From positions 1 through 31,854 of IMG/VR virus record IMGVR_UViG_3300034051_000058: a DNA stretch of 31,854 bases; one strand, written 5' to 3'. A program made the translations under genes and the position numbers. Source of the DNA: a virus. The notes beneath the pieces were generated by a model. That model had not been told where the DNA came from and ran no database searches. It saw nothing but the letters and a program-made list of their open reading frames with translations. The stretch's first letter is position 1. Each line of letters opens with the position of its first letter. This document shows positions 1 to 6,045 of the stretch, in pieces.

Positions 1-71
1 GGTATATCTTCAAGGAAATCTGCTAAAGTTGGCAGCACTTGGATAGCTAGTATTTTTTCGTTTGTTGTCAT
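1..71 (-). CDS. Small unknown gene, 5' part only (cut by the window edge)
   Basis: The first 23-24 codons of a minus-strand gene starting at 71, running off the left edge. The codons are identical to the start of the complete 79-aa gene at 29462-29701, so this is its allele A counterpart. Its ATG overlaps the TGA of the gene upstream (68-286), a coupling repeated throughout this block. Function unknown. Confidence 0.75.
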   Translation of the reverse strand, partial: MTTNEKILAIQVLPTLADFLEDI

Positions 72-286
72 AATGCTCTTATTTCTCGTTTAACATCAAA
101 CCAATAAATTGCTAGTTCGTGATTTTGCAGTTTAACCATTTCTATTCGAATATCCTCAGCTGCAAATAATGCGCATTGTTTAGCATCATCATGAATAACT
201 ACATCGTAATTAACATTTTTATCTATTCCGTAAAAATAACAAGAGTATTTTTTAACTAGTTCTTTGGCTTTTTCTTTTGCTATCAT
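68..286 (-). CDS. Small unknown early protein, 72 aa (allele A)
   Basis: A charged, soluble 72-aa protein with no recognised domain. Its counterpart in allele B (29698-29907, 69 aa) has an identical C-terminal stretch of about 25 residues starting at RIEMVKLQ, while the N-terminal 40 residues are largely unrelated apart from an initial KEKA and a later AK-AL pattern. The gene is therefore mosaic between alleles. The ATG (284-286) overlaps the stop of 283-453, and its own stop overlaps the start of the next gene. The leader is A-rich, as usual for Bacteroidota. Confidence 0.75.
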   Translation of the reverse strand: MIAKEKAKELVKKYSCYFYGIDKNVNYDVVIHDDAKQCALFAAEDIRIEMVKLQNHELAIYWFDVKREIRAL

Positions 287-453
287 TTGTTTTCGTTTAA
301 TTTGATTCTACGAATTTCATTCATTAACTCCAGGTTGTAAGTTGTGAAATGCTGCTTTCTGTGCGCATCGTTAACTCCCATTGGAGGAGTATAGGTATTT
401 TCTGCCTTTGTAGGCTTTACATTTTTGTTCAAAAAGTTCTTAATTATCTGCAT
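283..453 (-). CDS. Small unknown basic protein, 56 aa (allele A)
   Basis: Reads MQIIKNFLNKNVKP at the start and NENK at the end. The allele B homologue at 29904-30074 has the same length and about 80% identity, mostly with conservative changes, which supports a real coding gene. It overlaps the 65-aa gene upstream by 14 bases, and its TGA overlaps the ATG of the next gene. A central TPPMGVNDAHRKQ stretch is the best conserved part. No known domain or membrane segment; function unknown. Confidence 0.7.
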   Translation of the reverse strand: MQIIKNFLNKNVKPTKAENTYTPPMGVNDAHRKQHFTTYNLELMNEIRRIKLNENK

Positions 454-637
454 TGTGTTTTAGTTTTTCGTAAATTAATGATTCAATTGTTTCAATGTAT
501 TTATCTAGTAAAGAAAATACGTCTTGTTTTCCTATTTCTACTTCAAGAATATCAATGTAGTTTACATCGTCTTCAATTATTTCGTAGGTAACGTCTATGT
601 CTACTCCTTCAATTGTTACTGTTGTTTCGTGTGTCAT
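440..637 (-). CDS. Small acidic protein, 65 aa, VDIDV family (allele A)
   Basis: An acidic beta-rich 65-aa protein with the core VEGVDIDVTYEI-like strand, then DILEVEI and DVFSLLDKYIE. The allele B copy (30061-30258) is nearly identical. Allele B also carries a second, diverged family member (30255-30440) with the same VDIDV, I-EISE-I and DV-LLD landmarks; allele A has only one. Similar small proteins are, to my knowledge, common in Bacteroidota phages, without known function. The start overlaps the stop of 634-774 as ATGA. Confidence 0.75.
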   Translation of the reverse strand: MTHETTVTIEGVDIDVTYEIIEDDVNYIDILEVEIGKQDVFSLLDKYIETIESLIYEKLKHNADN

Positions 638-774
638 TCTGCGTTTTGTTTAAGTGTAAAATAATAGTTTTCTGCAACATCAATAGCTAAAGTAATTTGA
701 TTAGCTGAAATCCAATCTCCTTGCTCAAGATAAAATTCTTTGATAATCTCTAGTTGTTTAATTGTTTCGTTCAT
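634..774 (-). CDS. Small unknown protein, 46 aa (allele A)
   Basis: Reads MNETIKQLEIIKEFYLEQGD and ends in LKQNAE. It is predicted helical and soluble. The allele B copy (30437-30577) has the same length and differs at few residues (for example EI to EL, EQ to EK), while the DNA carries several silent changes, which is good evidence for coding. The TGA overlaps the next ATG at 635-637. Function unknown. Confidence 0.75.
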   Translation of the reverse strand: MNETIKQLEIIKEFYLEQGDWISANQITLAIDVAENYYFTLKQNAE

Positions 775-831
775 ATCTTTTTGTTTTTAAAGGTTAAAAT
801 TAATGCGCTTAACGTTGTCGCCCAACGCTTG

Positions 832-1032
832 TTATTTATTTTTTATTAGATAATAATTTTGTTTTGTTGCCAATCTAATGTTTTTTTTTGCTTGATTAAA
901 ATTACAATCAAATATTCGCACTCCTATTGTAGCCATTAATTGAATGTTATCAACTCTTATACTTGGTTTTGTTAATTCTACCACCTTTCTAATGTCGTAT
1001 AGAATAACAACATATTTTTTTCTAATTTTCAT
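832..1032 (-). CDS. Small basic protein, 66 aa, present only in allele A
   Basis: A lysine-rich, probably soluble 66-aa protein starting MKIRKKYVVILYD and ending LIKNK. Allele B has no counterpart: there the space between the 46-aa gene and the promoter holds a different 46-aa gene (30592-30732). It sits second in the leftward operon driven by the promoter at 1318-1346. No recognisable domain. It could be a host-takeover or defence-related accessory gene, but only its position and variability suggest that. Confidence 0.55.
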   Translation of the reverse strand: MKIRKKYVVILYDIRKVVELTKPSIRVDNIQLMATIGVRIFDCNFNQAKKNIRLATKQNYYLIKNK

Positions 1033-1050
1033 TTTACTTTTATTTAATGT

Positions 1051-1281
1051 TTATAACCACCAATCAAGTTTTGTTGTTCTTTCATCAGTCAATAAAGAAC
1101 CTTCTTGTCTTTCCCATAAATTAATATCTGACCAAATCATTTGAACTTCAACGTCTACCAAGTTTTCAATTTTAATAAAGTGCATTGATTCTTCAATATC
1201 TAAACAGTGGCTTTTTGCCATAAAACATACTTTAACTCTTTGGTTTTTAAGTTCTTGTCTTTTTGTTTCGATAGTTTTCAT
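1051..1281 (-). CDS. Small unknown protein, 76 aa, first gene of the allele A operon
   Basis: Starts MKTIETKRQELK and ends TKLDWWL; mixed charge, no membrane segment or known domain. It is the first gene after the promoter at 1318-1346, with a leader of about 30 A-rich bases. Allele B lacks it. First-gene position behind a strong promoter, small size and absence from the sister allele fit an early accessory gene; the role is unknown. Confidence 0.6.
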   Translation of the reverse strand: MKTIETKRQELKNQRVKVCFMAKSHCLDIEESMHFIKIENLVDVEVQMIWSDINLWERQEGSLLTDERTTKLDWWL

Positions 1282-1317
1282 AACTTTTATTTTTTGTGTT
1301 GTGCCTTATTGACCTTA

Positions 1318-1346
1318 CAAATGTACGTAATTGTTTATAACTACAA
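1318..1346 (-). promoter_or_regulatory. Bacteroidota-type promoter of the leftward early operon (allele A)
   Basis: Read on the minus strand: TTG (1346-1344), 18 bases, then TACATTTG (1325-1318), matching the TTG / TAnnTTTG consensus of Bacteroidota vegetative promoters. Transcription would begin near 1312, about 30 bases before the ATG at 1281. Allele B has an equivalent promoter at 30757-30786 with a different core (TATATTTG) and a 19-base spacer, so the signal is kept although the sequence changed. Confidence 0.7.
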
Positions 1347-1423
1347 TACTTTTTCACAATTATTTTTCATTTATTTTTAGTTTCTCAATGTTTTCAATAC
1401 TTTCAGCGCATAAAAAAGATACT

Positions 1424-1472
1424 TAATTTAAGGTTATAGCTTTAAAATCTTGAAATAATTTAAGGTTATAGC
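1424..1472. repeat. Pair of 17-bp direct repeats (allele A)
   Basis: TAATTTAAGGTTATAGC occurs at 1424-1440 and 1456-1472, a 32-base period (about three helical turns). Allele B carries the same two copies with the same period (30864-30880 and 30896-30912). They lie between a terminator and the early promoter. Same-face spacing and preservation in both alleles suggest a protein-binding site, either for a regulator or for replication initiation. Confidence 0.65.
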
Positions 1473-1473
1473 A

Positions 1474-1500
1474 TAAAAAAAGGAGACTTTTACATCTCCT
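1474..1500 (-). terminator. Rho-independent terminator (allele A)
   Basis: On the minus strand AGGAGA (1500-1495), an 8-base loop, TCTCCT (1486-1481), then a run of seven T (1480-1474). It follows the exonuclease gene at 1587-2360 and separates it from the early promoter. Allele B keeps the hairpin position and T-run with a changed loop (30921-30940). Confidence 0.7.
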
Positions 1501-1547
1501 CTTAACCTAAACATGAAAAACAAAACTTGTTAACTGTCACAAATATA
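1474..1547 (-). ncRNA. Candidate ~60-nt small RNA: promoter box directly before a terminator (allele A)
   Basis: A TATATTTG box (1547-1540, minus strand) lies about 40 bases before the terminator hairpin, with TTTG at 1566-1563 (15-base spacer, shorter than ideal). A transcript would run from about 1534 to 1474 and encodes no credible peptide. It would contain a small hairpin (AACAA-GTT-TTGTT) and end in the terminator. The intervening block of about 30 bases is almost unchanged in allele B (30915-30986), while the terminator loop there differs. Conserved non-coding sequence between diverged alleles is the main support. It could instead simply be the 3' end of the exonuclease transcript. Confidence 0.3.
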
Positions 1548-1586
1548 GTAAAATACTCTTTACAAAATCATATCTTTATGTATAAA

Positions 1587-2360
1587 CTATTTTATGTTAT
1601 TCTTCATTTTCCATTGTAACCAATCAATGAAAGTCTTATTGTTTATTTTGTACGAACTATTCCCACATTCACAACTCATGTAATGTTGGATTGTTCCCGC
1701 TGCAGTTGTGTATGTTTTACGCATTCTTATATTGTAGCTTCCACATTCAGGACATTCAAACTTTTCTCCACCTCTTAATACTGCATAGTTTACTTTTTTC
1801 TTCGAATATGGTGCTATCTTTTCAAATACTTTCTCCAGGACAATTACATCCATGTCGCAATATTCAACCATTCGCTTTAAGGCTTCAGCATCTTTGTCGA
1901 AGATAATACTTTTCCACATATCCATGCCTTCATGTTTTAGCTTTGCTCCAACTCCAAGAAACTTTGCGATGTAATCTAACTTATTGGAATTAAAATTAAA
2001 CTGCGATTTGGCGTGTTTAAGCGTATCTATTGACTGATACTGTGGAAACATCTCTATACCATGAAATAAGCAGCGTGTTCGAAGCCATTTGATGTCGAAT
2101 CTATCACCGTTGTGTGCAATAACTTCGTCGGCTTTGTTTAGTTGTTTGATGAATGCTTTAAGTAGCTTTTTGTCGCATTGATTTTCATCCCATTGTAAAT
2201 GGTGTACTTCGTCTTTTCCTTCCCATTTCCAACTAACGCAAATAATTGCTCTTTCTTTAATTATATCGTCAGGCTGAATAGTCAGGTTGTAACCACTTCG
2301 CCAAAAGATACCGATATTAAATGAGGTCTCAATATCGAAAAATAATCTTTTTCTTATCAT
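1587..2360 (-). CDS. DEDDy 3'-5' exonuclease-like protein with C-terminal zinc ribbon (allele A)
   Basis: A 257-aa protein with an RNase H-fold exonuclease domain: Exo I FFDIET (D9, E11), Exo II AHNGDRFD (N84-D89), Exo III YCDMD (Y167, D171), the tyrosine marking a DEDDy type. A zinc ribbon follows with CPEC (203, 206) and CEC (230, 232). No polymerase domain is present, so it is a free-standing nuclease; DNA degradation, repair or proofreading in trans are possible. It differs from the allele B protein (31064-31837) at five residues, all between 161 and 186, while silent DNA changes are spread over the gene, so both are under purifying selection. It begins about 14 bases after the hairpin of the late-operon terminator (2375-2392). 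Confidence 0.85.
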   Translation of the reverse strand: MIRKRLFFDIETSFNIGIFWRSGYNLTIQPDDIIKERAIICVSWKWEGKDEVHHLQWDENQCDKKLLKAFIKQLNKADEVIAHNGDRFDIKWLRTRCLFHGIEMFPQYQSIDTLKHAKSQFNFNSNKLDYIAKFLGVGAKLKHEGMDMWKSIIFDKDAEALKRMVEYCDMDVIVLEKVFEKIAPYSKKKVNYAVLRGGEKFECPECGSYNIRMRKTYTTAAGTIQHYMSCECGNSSYKINNKTFIDWLQWKMKNNIK

Positions 2361-2368
2361 TAGGTATA

Positions 2369-2392
2369 ATTAAAAAGCCCAATTAAGGGCTT
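2369..2392 (-). terminator. Terminator after the endolysin gene
   Basis: On the minus strand AAGCCC (2392-2387), loop TTAATT, GGGCTT (2380-2375), followed by a short T-rich tail. It sits between the endolysin stop (2397) and the exonuclease start (2360), closing the late operon. The exonuclease ATG is so close that the hairpin lies in its leader. The window's right-hand end stops inside the equivalent terminator. Confidence 0.75.
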
Positions 2393-2396
2393 GTTG

Positions 2397-2852
2397 TTAC
2401 TGTGCTATCTCAAAATGCATCCAATCGTAATTCTTCTCCCTACCTAAACTTAGGAATCCATGCTTGTAGAAAATATCAATCATTGCTTTATATTCAGGTC
2501 TTGCAAACCTAGCAGTTTTAGAAGTTTCTTTTAATAGGTTTCTTTGAGGGTCTAAATCAATTGCTACCCCCCAAGAATGTCGACTCAATTGTGTGCCTCC
2601 TCGCATTACTCGGTAGTTGAAACAACCTCCGTATTTGTTTATACCAAGTCGATTAATTTCTTCTAAACCATAGTGCGCTAAAATATCATTGAATACTGCT
2701 AGGAATTTATCCGCTACTAGCTTATGGCATCGCATCTTTGAAACTGGTTTGCCATCGTATAAGAATGGATAAGGTAACACAATAGTTTTTAAATAAGTCC
2801 CTTCAGGATTAGGCGCACCATATTTGGCAATTAATTCTTTCGTTGTCAGCAT
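2397..2852 (-). CDS. Endolysin, M15-family peptidase
   Basis: A 151-aa peptidase of the M15 (VanY/D-Ala-D-Ala carboxypeptidase-like, Zn-dependent) family, which cuts peptide cross-links of peptidoglycan. The zinc site is visible as [10 protein letters not shown] (H92, D99) and DWMHFE (H146). It has no signal peptide, so it needs a holin to reach the wall. It is the last gene of the lysis cassette, after two holin-like proteins and a spanin candidate, and is followed by a terminator. Length is normal for a single-domain phage M15 endolysin; no separate wall-binding domain is seen. Confidence 0.9.
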   Translation of the reverse strand: MLTTKELIAKYGAPNPEGTYLKTIVLPYPFLYDGKPVSKMRCHKLVADKFLAVFNDILAHYGLEEINRLGINKYGGCFNYRVMRGGTQLSRHSWGVAIDLDPQRNLLKETSKTARFARPEYKAMIDIFYKHGFLSLGREKNYDWMHFEIAQ

Positions 2853-2966
2853 CTATTTACATTTAGTTGTTTACTGTAAACATATTAATTGTGCAATATA
2901 TCACACTTTCAATAGTTATTTCTGCTTAATCTTGGTGAAATTTACTTAATAGTATACTATAATGCA

Positions 2967-3404
2967 CTATCTTCTTAAATAAACTTTTGCCAAAGCTATC
3001 ACAAATCCAAGCGCAAAGCAAATAATTAGAATTTTAATAGGGAAATTCCACTTTTTCTTGATTGTTTTATACTCTATTTTCGTCTTGTATTTTACAACTT
3101 CAATCGAATCTCGTTTAATTTTATATTCCGTTTTAATCTGATACCTCGTTTTAGGCACAAATACTTGATTGTAACGCACTATCGTATCGTACTTGGTAAC
3201 ATACTTTACCCATTCATTATTTATGTAAACTGAATCAATCTTTTGAATCTCGATAGTATCGGAAATTGTTTCACATCTCATTCCTTTTTTAACTGCTTTT
3301 CCGTAGTGATACGAAGCTGAGCAGCCAGTCATAAATAAAAGCCAAAGAAATGATATTAAACAAGCCCAAATAAACGCTAATAAATGATTGAAATTTATTT
3401 TCAT
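2967..3404 (-). CDS. Candidate u-spanin (lipoprotein with C-terminal membrane anchor)
   Basis: A 145-aa protein with a hydrophobic N-terminus ending in a lipobox (LFMTGC, acylated Cys28) and a C-terminal transmembrane segment (about 118-141) followed by a basic RR end. The middle is a charged, beta-prone periplasmic span rich in Lys, Thr and Tyr. An outer-membrane lipid anchor plus an inner-membrane anchor in one chain is the topology of unimolecular spanins such as phage T1 gp11, which fuse the two membranes at lysis. It lies between a holin-like gene (ATGA overlap at 3401-3404) and the endolysin. The family assignment is by topology and place, not by sequence similarity. Confidence 0.65.
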   Translation of the reverse strand: MKINFNHLLAFIWACLISFLWLLFMTGCSASYHYGKAVKKGMRCETISDTIEIQKIDSVYINNEWVKYVTKYDTIVRYNQVFVPKTRYQIKTEYKIKRDSIEVVKYKTKIEYKTIKKKWNFPIKILIICFALGFVIALAKVYLRR

Positions 3405-3622
3405 TTTTCTAATTTTTTACTGAATGAATCTGAAATCTTACTACCTACCGCAACTGAAAGAAAACCGAAGAATACTTCACTATTAAAACCATGCATAAAG
3501 AAATCTATTAAGCCAACAAGCACACAAATAGAAAAAGAAGTAAACATTGTAAGCGAAGTTCTTGACCATTTGCCTTCCTTTTTTAAAGTATCACGAAATA
3601 ACTCTTTTATTTTTTCTATCAT
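3401..3622 (-). CDS. Holin-like membrane protein, 73 aa
   Basis: Start chosen at the ATG at 3622 (MIEKIKELFRD); an upstream TTG would add five residues. It has a short amphipathic N-terminus and two hydrophobic segments (about residues 26-44 and 49-66), then a basic tail (KKLEK). Size, topology and location just before the spanin candidate and endolysin fit a small phage holin. It overlaps the preceding 75-aa gene by 32 bases. No family motif identified. Confidence 0.6.
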   Translation of the reverse strand: MIEKIKELFRDTLKKEGKWSRTSLTMFTSFSICVLVGLIDFFMHGFNSEVFFGFLSVAVGSKISDSFSKKLEK

Positions 3623-3818
3623 TTGGGAGTATCGCAATTAGTTTTTCTTTTATCTCCACCTTACTATGCGTTGATGCTTGACGTATTTCTTGGTTTGCGC
3701 TTAGGCAATTGAATAGTTTGTCTTCTACGGAGTTCAACCTGGAGTTCATCCAAATCAATGCGATGACAGTCATTCCTAAAGCACCATGTTTTTTAATAGT
3801 TTCTAAAATTTCAAGCAT
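3591..3818 (-). CDS. Small membrane-anchored lysis protein, 75 aa (second holin or antiholin candidate)
   Basis: One N-terminal hydrophobic segment (about residues 12-26, GALGMTVIALIWM) followed by a charged helical cytoplasmic part. This resembles the layout of BhlA/UviB- or XhlA-type phage lysis proteins, though I see no diagnostic motif. First gene of the lysis cassette, just after the adaptor gene, overlapping the holin-like gene. It may be a holin partner or antiholin. Confidence 0.5.
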   Translation of the reverse strand: MLEILETIKKHGALGMTVIALIWMNSRLNSVEDKLFNCLSANQEIRQASTHSKVEIKEKLIAILPNDRKNKRVIS

Positions 3819-3828
3819 TGGTTGTGGT

Positions 3829-4338
3829 TTATAAAAATAGTATTGAATCGTTGAATCCTTGCGTTTGTTGGATAGATGGTCTAATGTCCGAATCTCTATT
3901 TAAAGGTGAAATAAAGTTAGGAAATAAGTCTTTGTTCATGTCTAGGTATTTCCATAAACGTGACTCATAGAAACTAGCTTTTTGTGCGTAATGGTCTTGT
4001 ACAAAGTTGACCTCTCCTTGACTTACGTTATTCGAATAGTCTCCATTTTGCGTTTGGATTCCTTTATTCTTTAATTGGTATGATAAGCCAAAAGCAGCAT
4101 CTTCAGCACTCCTCCAGGCAATAGCGGGTTGAATATAAGTAACTAATTCTTCTTCGTCAACTGTTAATGTTTGATTGTTATAAGCGGCCAAAACGTAGTT
4201 ATAAAAATAAGTACCTAAAATAGGCATTATTCTCATGTCGCTTTGAGTCTTTATGAAAGGTACAATATTATTCACGTCAATGTTTGCAGTAATTGGCGTT
4301 TGTGTTTTTAGGTAATTTTCAGTTACAAAGTAAATCAT
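3829..4338 (-). CDS. Head-tail adaptor-like protein, 169 aa
   Basis: A 169-aa, mostly helical, soluble protein starting MIYFVTENYLKTQTP. Its place directly after the portal gene (4-base overlap at 4335-4338) is where head-completion adaptors usually sit, and the sequence resembles DUF6712-type Bacteroidota phage proteins as I remember them. It probably joins the portal to the tail. Confidence in the precise role is moderate. Confidence 0.5.
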   Translation of the reverse strand: MIYFVTENYLKTQTPITANIDVNNIVPFIKTQSDMRIMPILGTYFYNYVLAAYNNQTLTVDEEELVTYIQPAIAWRSAEDAAFGLSYQLKNKGIQTQNGDYSNNVSQGEVNFVQDHYAQKASFYESRLWKYLDMNKDLFPNFISPLNRDSDIRPSIQQTQGFNDSILFL

Positions 4339-5630
4339 AGTGCAGGAGGTGTTTCAATTGGTTTTAATCCTAGTAATTCTCTCAACTCGTTTTGAGTCAT
4401 TGAATCAATTAATTTAGTAGCTAAAGCAGGATTTACATTTGCAATAATGTTAGAAATTTCATTTGTTCTTTCATCCATTTCTACAATTGTATCGTTAACG
4501 ATTTGGAAATTATTAATTACTAGATTTGCATTGATGTTGCAAATAGCTAAAATCTCATTGAAGATTTCTTCGACTGAGTTACGAAGCGGAATGATACTAT
4601 TCTTTTCAAAAATTACATAAGATTGCTTTATGTCTGAGCCACTTCCTAATTTACCGCTTACTCTAATTCCCATTAAGATAGGGTCAATAATATGCGCTTG
4701 ACAAATCTTTGAGTCAATGCTCTCAGTTGTTACTTGAAAAAGATTATCGTTTGAATTCGTAGGAATTGCTTCAATCGTTGGAAGAGATTCTTTATTGTTA
4801 GCAAAGAATGCGATTGCTTTACCCGCATTTGTAGCACCTTTTGCTCTATCGATTGTTGTTTTAATAGAGTTTTTTTCTTCTTCATTTTGTGGCTTCTTCG
4901 GAAACATCATTGCAAACGATGGGAAGATACTATTTTGAATGTTTGACTTTTGAAGATATGACATTTCACCATCTAAAAAAGCCCAATTCATACAAGAAGA
5001 ATACTGCGGTAACGTGTAAACGTCTTGACCTACTGAATAGTCCTCATAACAATAAAGAAATTCAAGGTCTTTTGTATTGAATCTATAAGGCTTGATTGTT
5101 TGTATGTTTATTTGAGTAGACCAATCATCGCAGATGTAGTATAAATCATTTGTAGCGTTCTTTCTAACCTTATCCGCTGCGATGTGCTTACAAAATATTA
5201 GCGTACCCGTTTGATTGAATCGCAAGTGAAAGTAAACTCTTCCATGAATGATTTTTTCTTTAGTAACTGCGGGAAGTATCTTCTTTAGATTCATTCGCTT
5301 TTCAAATGCGTAGATGTCTACCTTTTCCATTGGTGAACAAGTAGCAGAATATTGCAATTCATAACCACCGCCTACCGTAGCGTTTGTTTTAAAGTCTACA
5401 ATCGCACCATGCAAAGGCGAAGTGTAATACATTTGATTTAGTAACTGTGGGTAAAGGTTATCATTGCCAAATCTAACGTAGTTACCAACGTTTAAACGGG
5501 CATTGACGTAAGGTAGAGACAAATCTCCTTTACCTACTTTTAAGAATGGTGTAGAGAATGCTTGATATCCTCCTAATTCTTGTACTTCTACGGCTTTATT
5601 TGCACCGAATTCAAATCCTAAAATCTTCAT
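4335..5630 (-). CDS. Portal protein
   Basis: A 431-aa protein with portal-like features: N-terminal FGNDNLYPQLLNQMYYTSP, then a region like HGAIVDFKTNATVGGG, a wing/stem region rich in aromatic residues, and a C-terminal helical part with QSYVIFEKN and clip/crown-like helices. It forms the dodecameric ring at the head vertex through which the terminase packages DNA. It overlaps the upstream 118-aa gene by one base and the adaptor by four. It lies about 14 kb from the terminase genes, which is unusual because the two normally neighbour each other. Confidence 0.8.
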   Translation of the reverse strand: MKILGFEFGANKAVEVQELGGYQAFSTPFLKVGKGDLSLPYVNARLNVGNYVRFGNDNLYPQLLNQMYYTSPLHGAIVDFKTNATVGGGYELQYSATCSPMEKVDIYAFEKRMNLKKILPAVTKEKIIHGRVYFHLRFNQTGTLIFCKHIAADKVRKNATNDLYYICDDWSTQINIQTIKPYRFNTKDLEFLYCYEDYSVGQDVYTLPQYSSCMNWAFLDGEMSYLQKSNIQNSIFPSFAMMFPKKPQNEEEKNSIKTTIDRAKGATNAGKAIAFFANNKESLPTIEAIPTNSNDNLFQVTTESIDSKICQAHIIDPILMGIRVSGKLGSGSDIKQSYVIFEKNSIIPLRNSVEEIFNEILAICNINANLVINNFQIVNDTIVEMDERTNEISNIIANVNPALATKLIDSMTQNELRELLGLKPIETPPAL

Positions 5631-5986
5631 TAATCGTAAATTGTGTTTGTTACTACTCCAGCTACTACCATTCTGCCCTCTTCTACTACATTTAAACCAG
5701 TATAGTAATCTATATTTTGGTCTACAATGACGATAGGGTCGGCAGATTCGTAAACAGTATAGGTATATTGTCCAAGAATAAAGGTCGCATCAACTCCCTC
5801 CCTTAACTCAAACAAATTGTATCTTTCTTTATAGTCTGAAGTATCTACTCCTACCCATTGGAAGCCTTGTGAACTTTTATTAAATTCATTTTGGAATAAA
5901 AATAAGTAGGTTGGATTCGAAATAGTTGAACTCTCAGTAAGCGTGAGAACAAAAGTATTTCTAAAATCTTTTTCTAAGTATATCAT
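5630..5986 (-). CDS. Unknown structural-type protein, 118 aa, heading the portal operon
   Basis: A beta-rich, acidic 118-aa protein (MIYLEKDFRNTFVLTLTE...) of a kind I associate with small head or head-tail proteins of Bacteroidota phages. It is the first gene of the unit portal-adaptor-lysis: the terminator at 6240-6274 lies upstream, so this unit needs its own minus-strand promoter between 5987 and 6240. Immediately before the ATG is the two-part element AACAA, 13 bases, ACCATTATA, shared with other late genes. Confidence 0.6.
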   Translation of the reverse strand: MIYLEKDFRNTFVLTLTESSTISNPTYLFLFQNEFNKSSQGFQWVGVDTSDYKERYNLFELREGVDATFILGQYTYTVYESADPIVIVDQNIDYYTGLNVVEEGRMVVAGVVTNTIYD

Positions 5987-5990
5987 ATAT

Positions 5991-6017
5991 TATAATGGTC
6001 TTTAATTACGATTTGTT
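5991..6017 (-). promoter_or_regulatory. Late two-part element at the head of the portal operon
   Basis: Minus strand: AACAA (6017-6013), 13 bases, ACCATTATA (5999-5991), ATAT, then ATG. The same design with the same spacing to the start codon occurs at 15478 and 19579, with a 12-base spacer at 8749 and a shifted start at 21923. Because a terminator lies upstream, this short gap must contain whatever starts transcription of the portal operon. It overlaps the -33 box of the plus-strand promoter at 6012-6041. Confidence 0.5.
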
Positions 6018-6041
6018 ATAAAACAATCTTTTATATATTTG
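6012..6041 (+). promoter_or_regulatory. Bacteroidota-type promoter for the plus-strand 65-aa gene
   Basis: TTTG (6012-6015), 18 bases, TATATTTG (6034-6041): an almost ideal Bacteroidota vegetative promoter. The ATG at 6046 lies only four bases after the box, so the message would be leaderless or nearly so, unless a later start is used. Confidence 0.7.
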
Positions 6042-6045
6042 TCTT

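Larger units (their letters stand above)
1..2377. repeat. Allele A of a duplicated variable locus (matches 29631-31854)
   Basis: This stretch aligns with 29631-31854 over its whole length. Bases 1-127 equal 29631-29757 exactly and the first mismatch is at 128. Bases 2251-2377 equal 31728-31854 exactly and the mismatch before them is at 2250. Between these flanks the copies differ by many substitutions and by gene content, with a net 153 bases more in A. The window starts and stops exactly at the outer edges of the two 127-base identities. Two equal identities of 127 bases fit the overlaps left by a de Bruijn assembler with k = 127 around a strain bubble in a circular genome, rather than a true terminal repeat. 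A real tandem duplication cannot be excluded from sequence alone. Confidence 0.9.

Noticed and set aside
349-591. Plus-strand 80-codon frame in the allele A block
   Set aside because: It overlaps three minus-strand genes preserved in allele B and is not itself preserved there.
2949-2960. 12-bp palindrome ATAGTATACTAT between spanin and endolysin genes
   Set aside because: A lone palindrome of A/T-rich sequence in an AT-rich gap is easily produced by chance, and no promoter box accompanies it.
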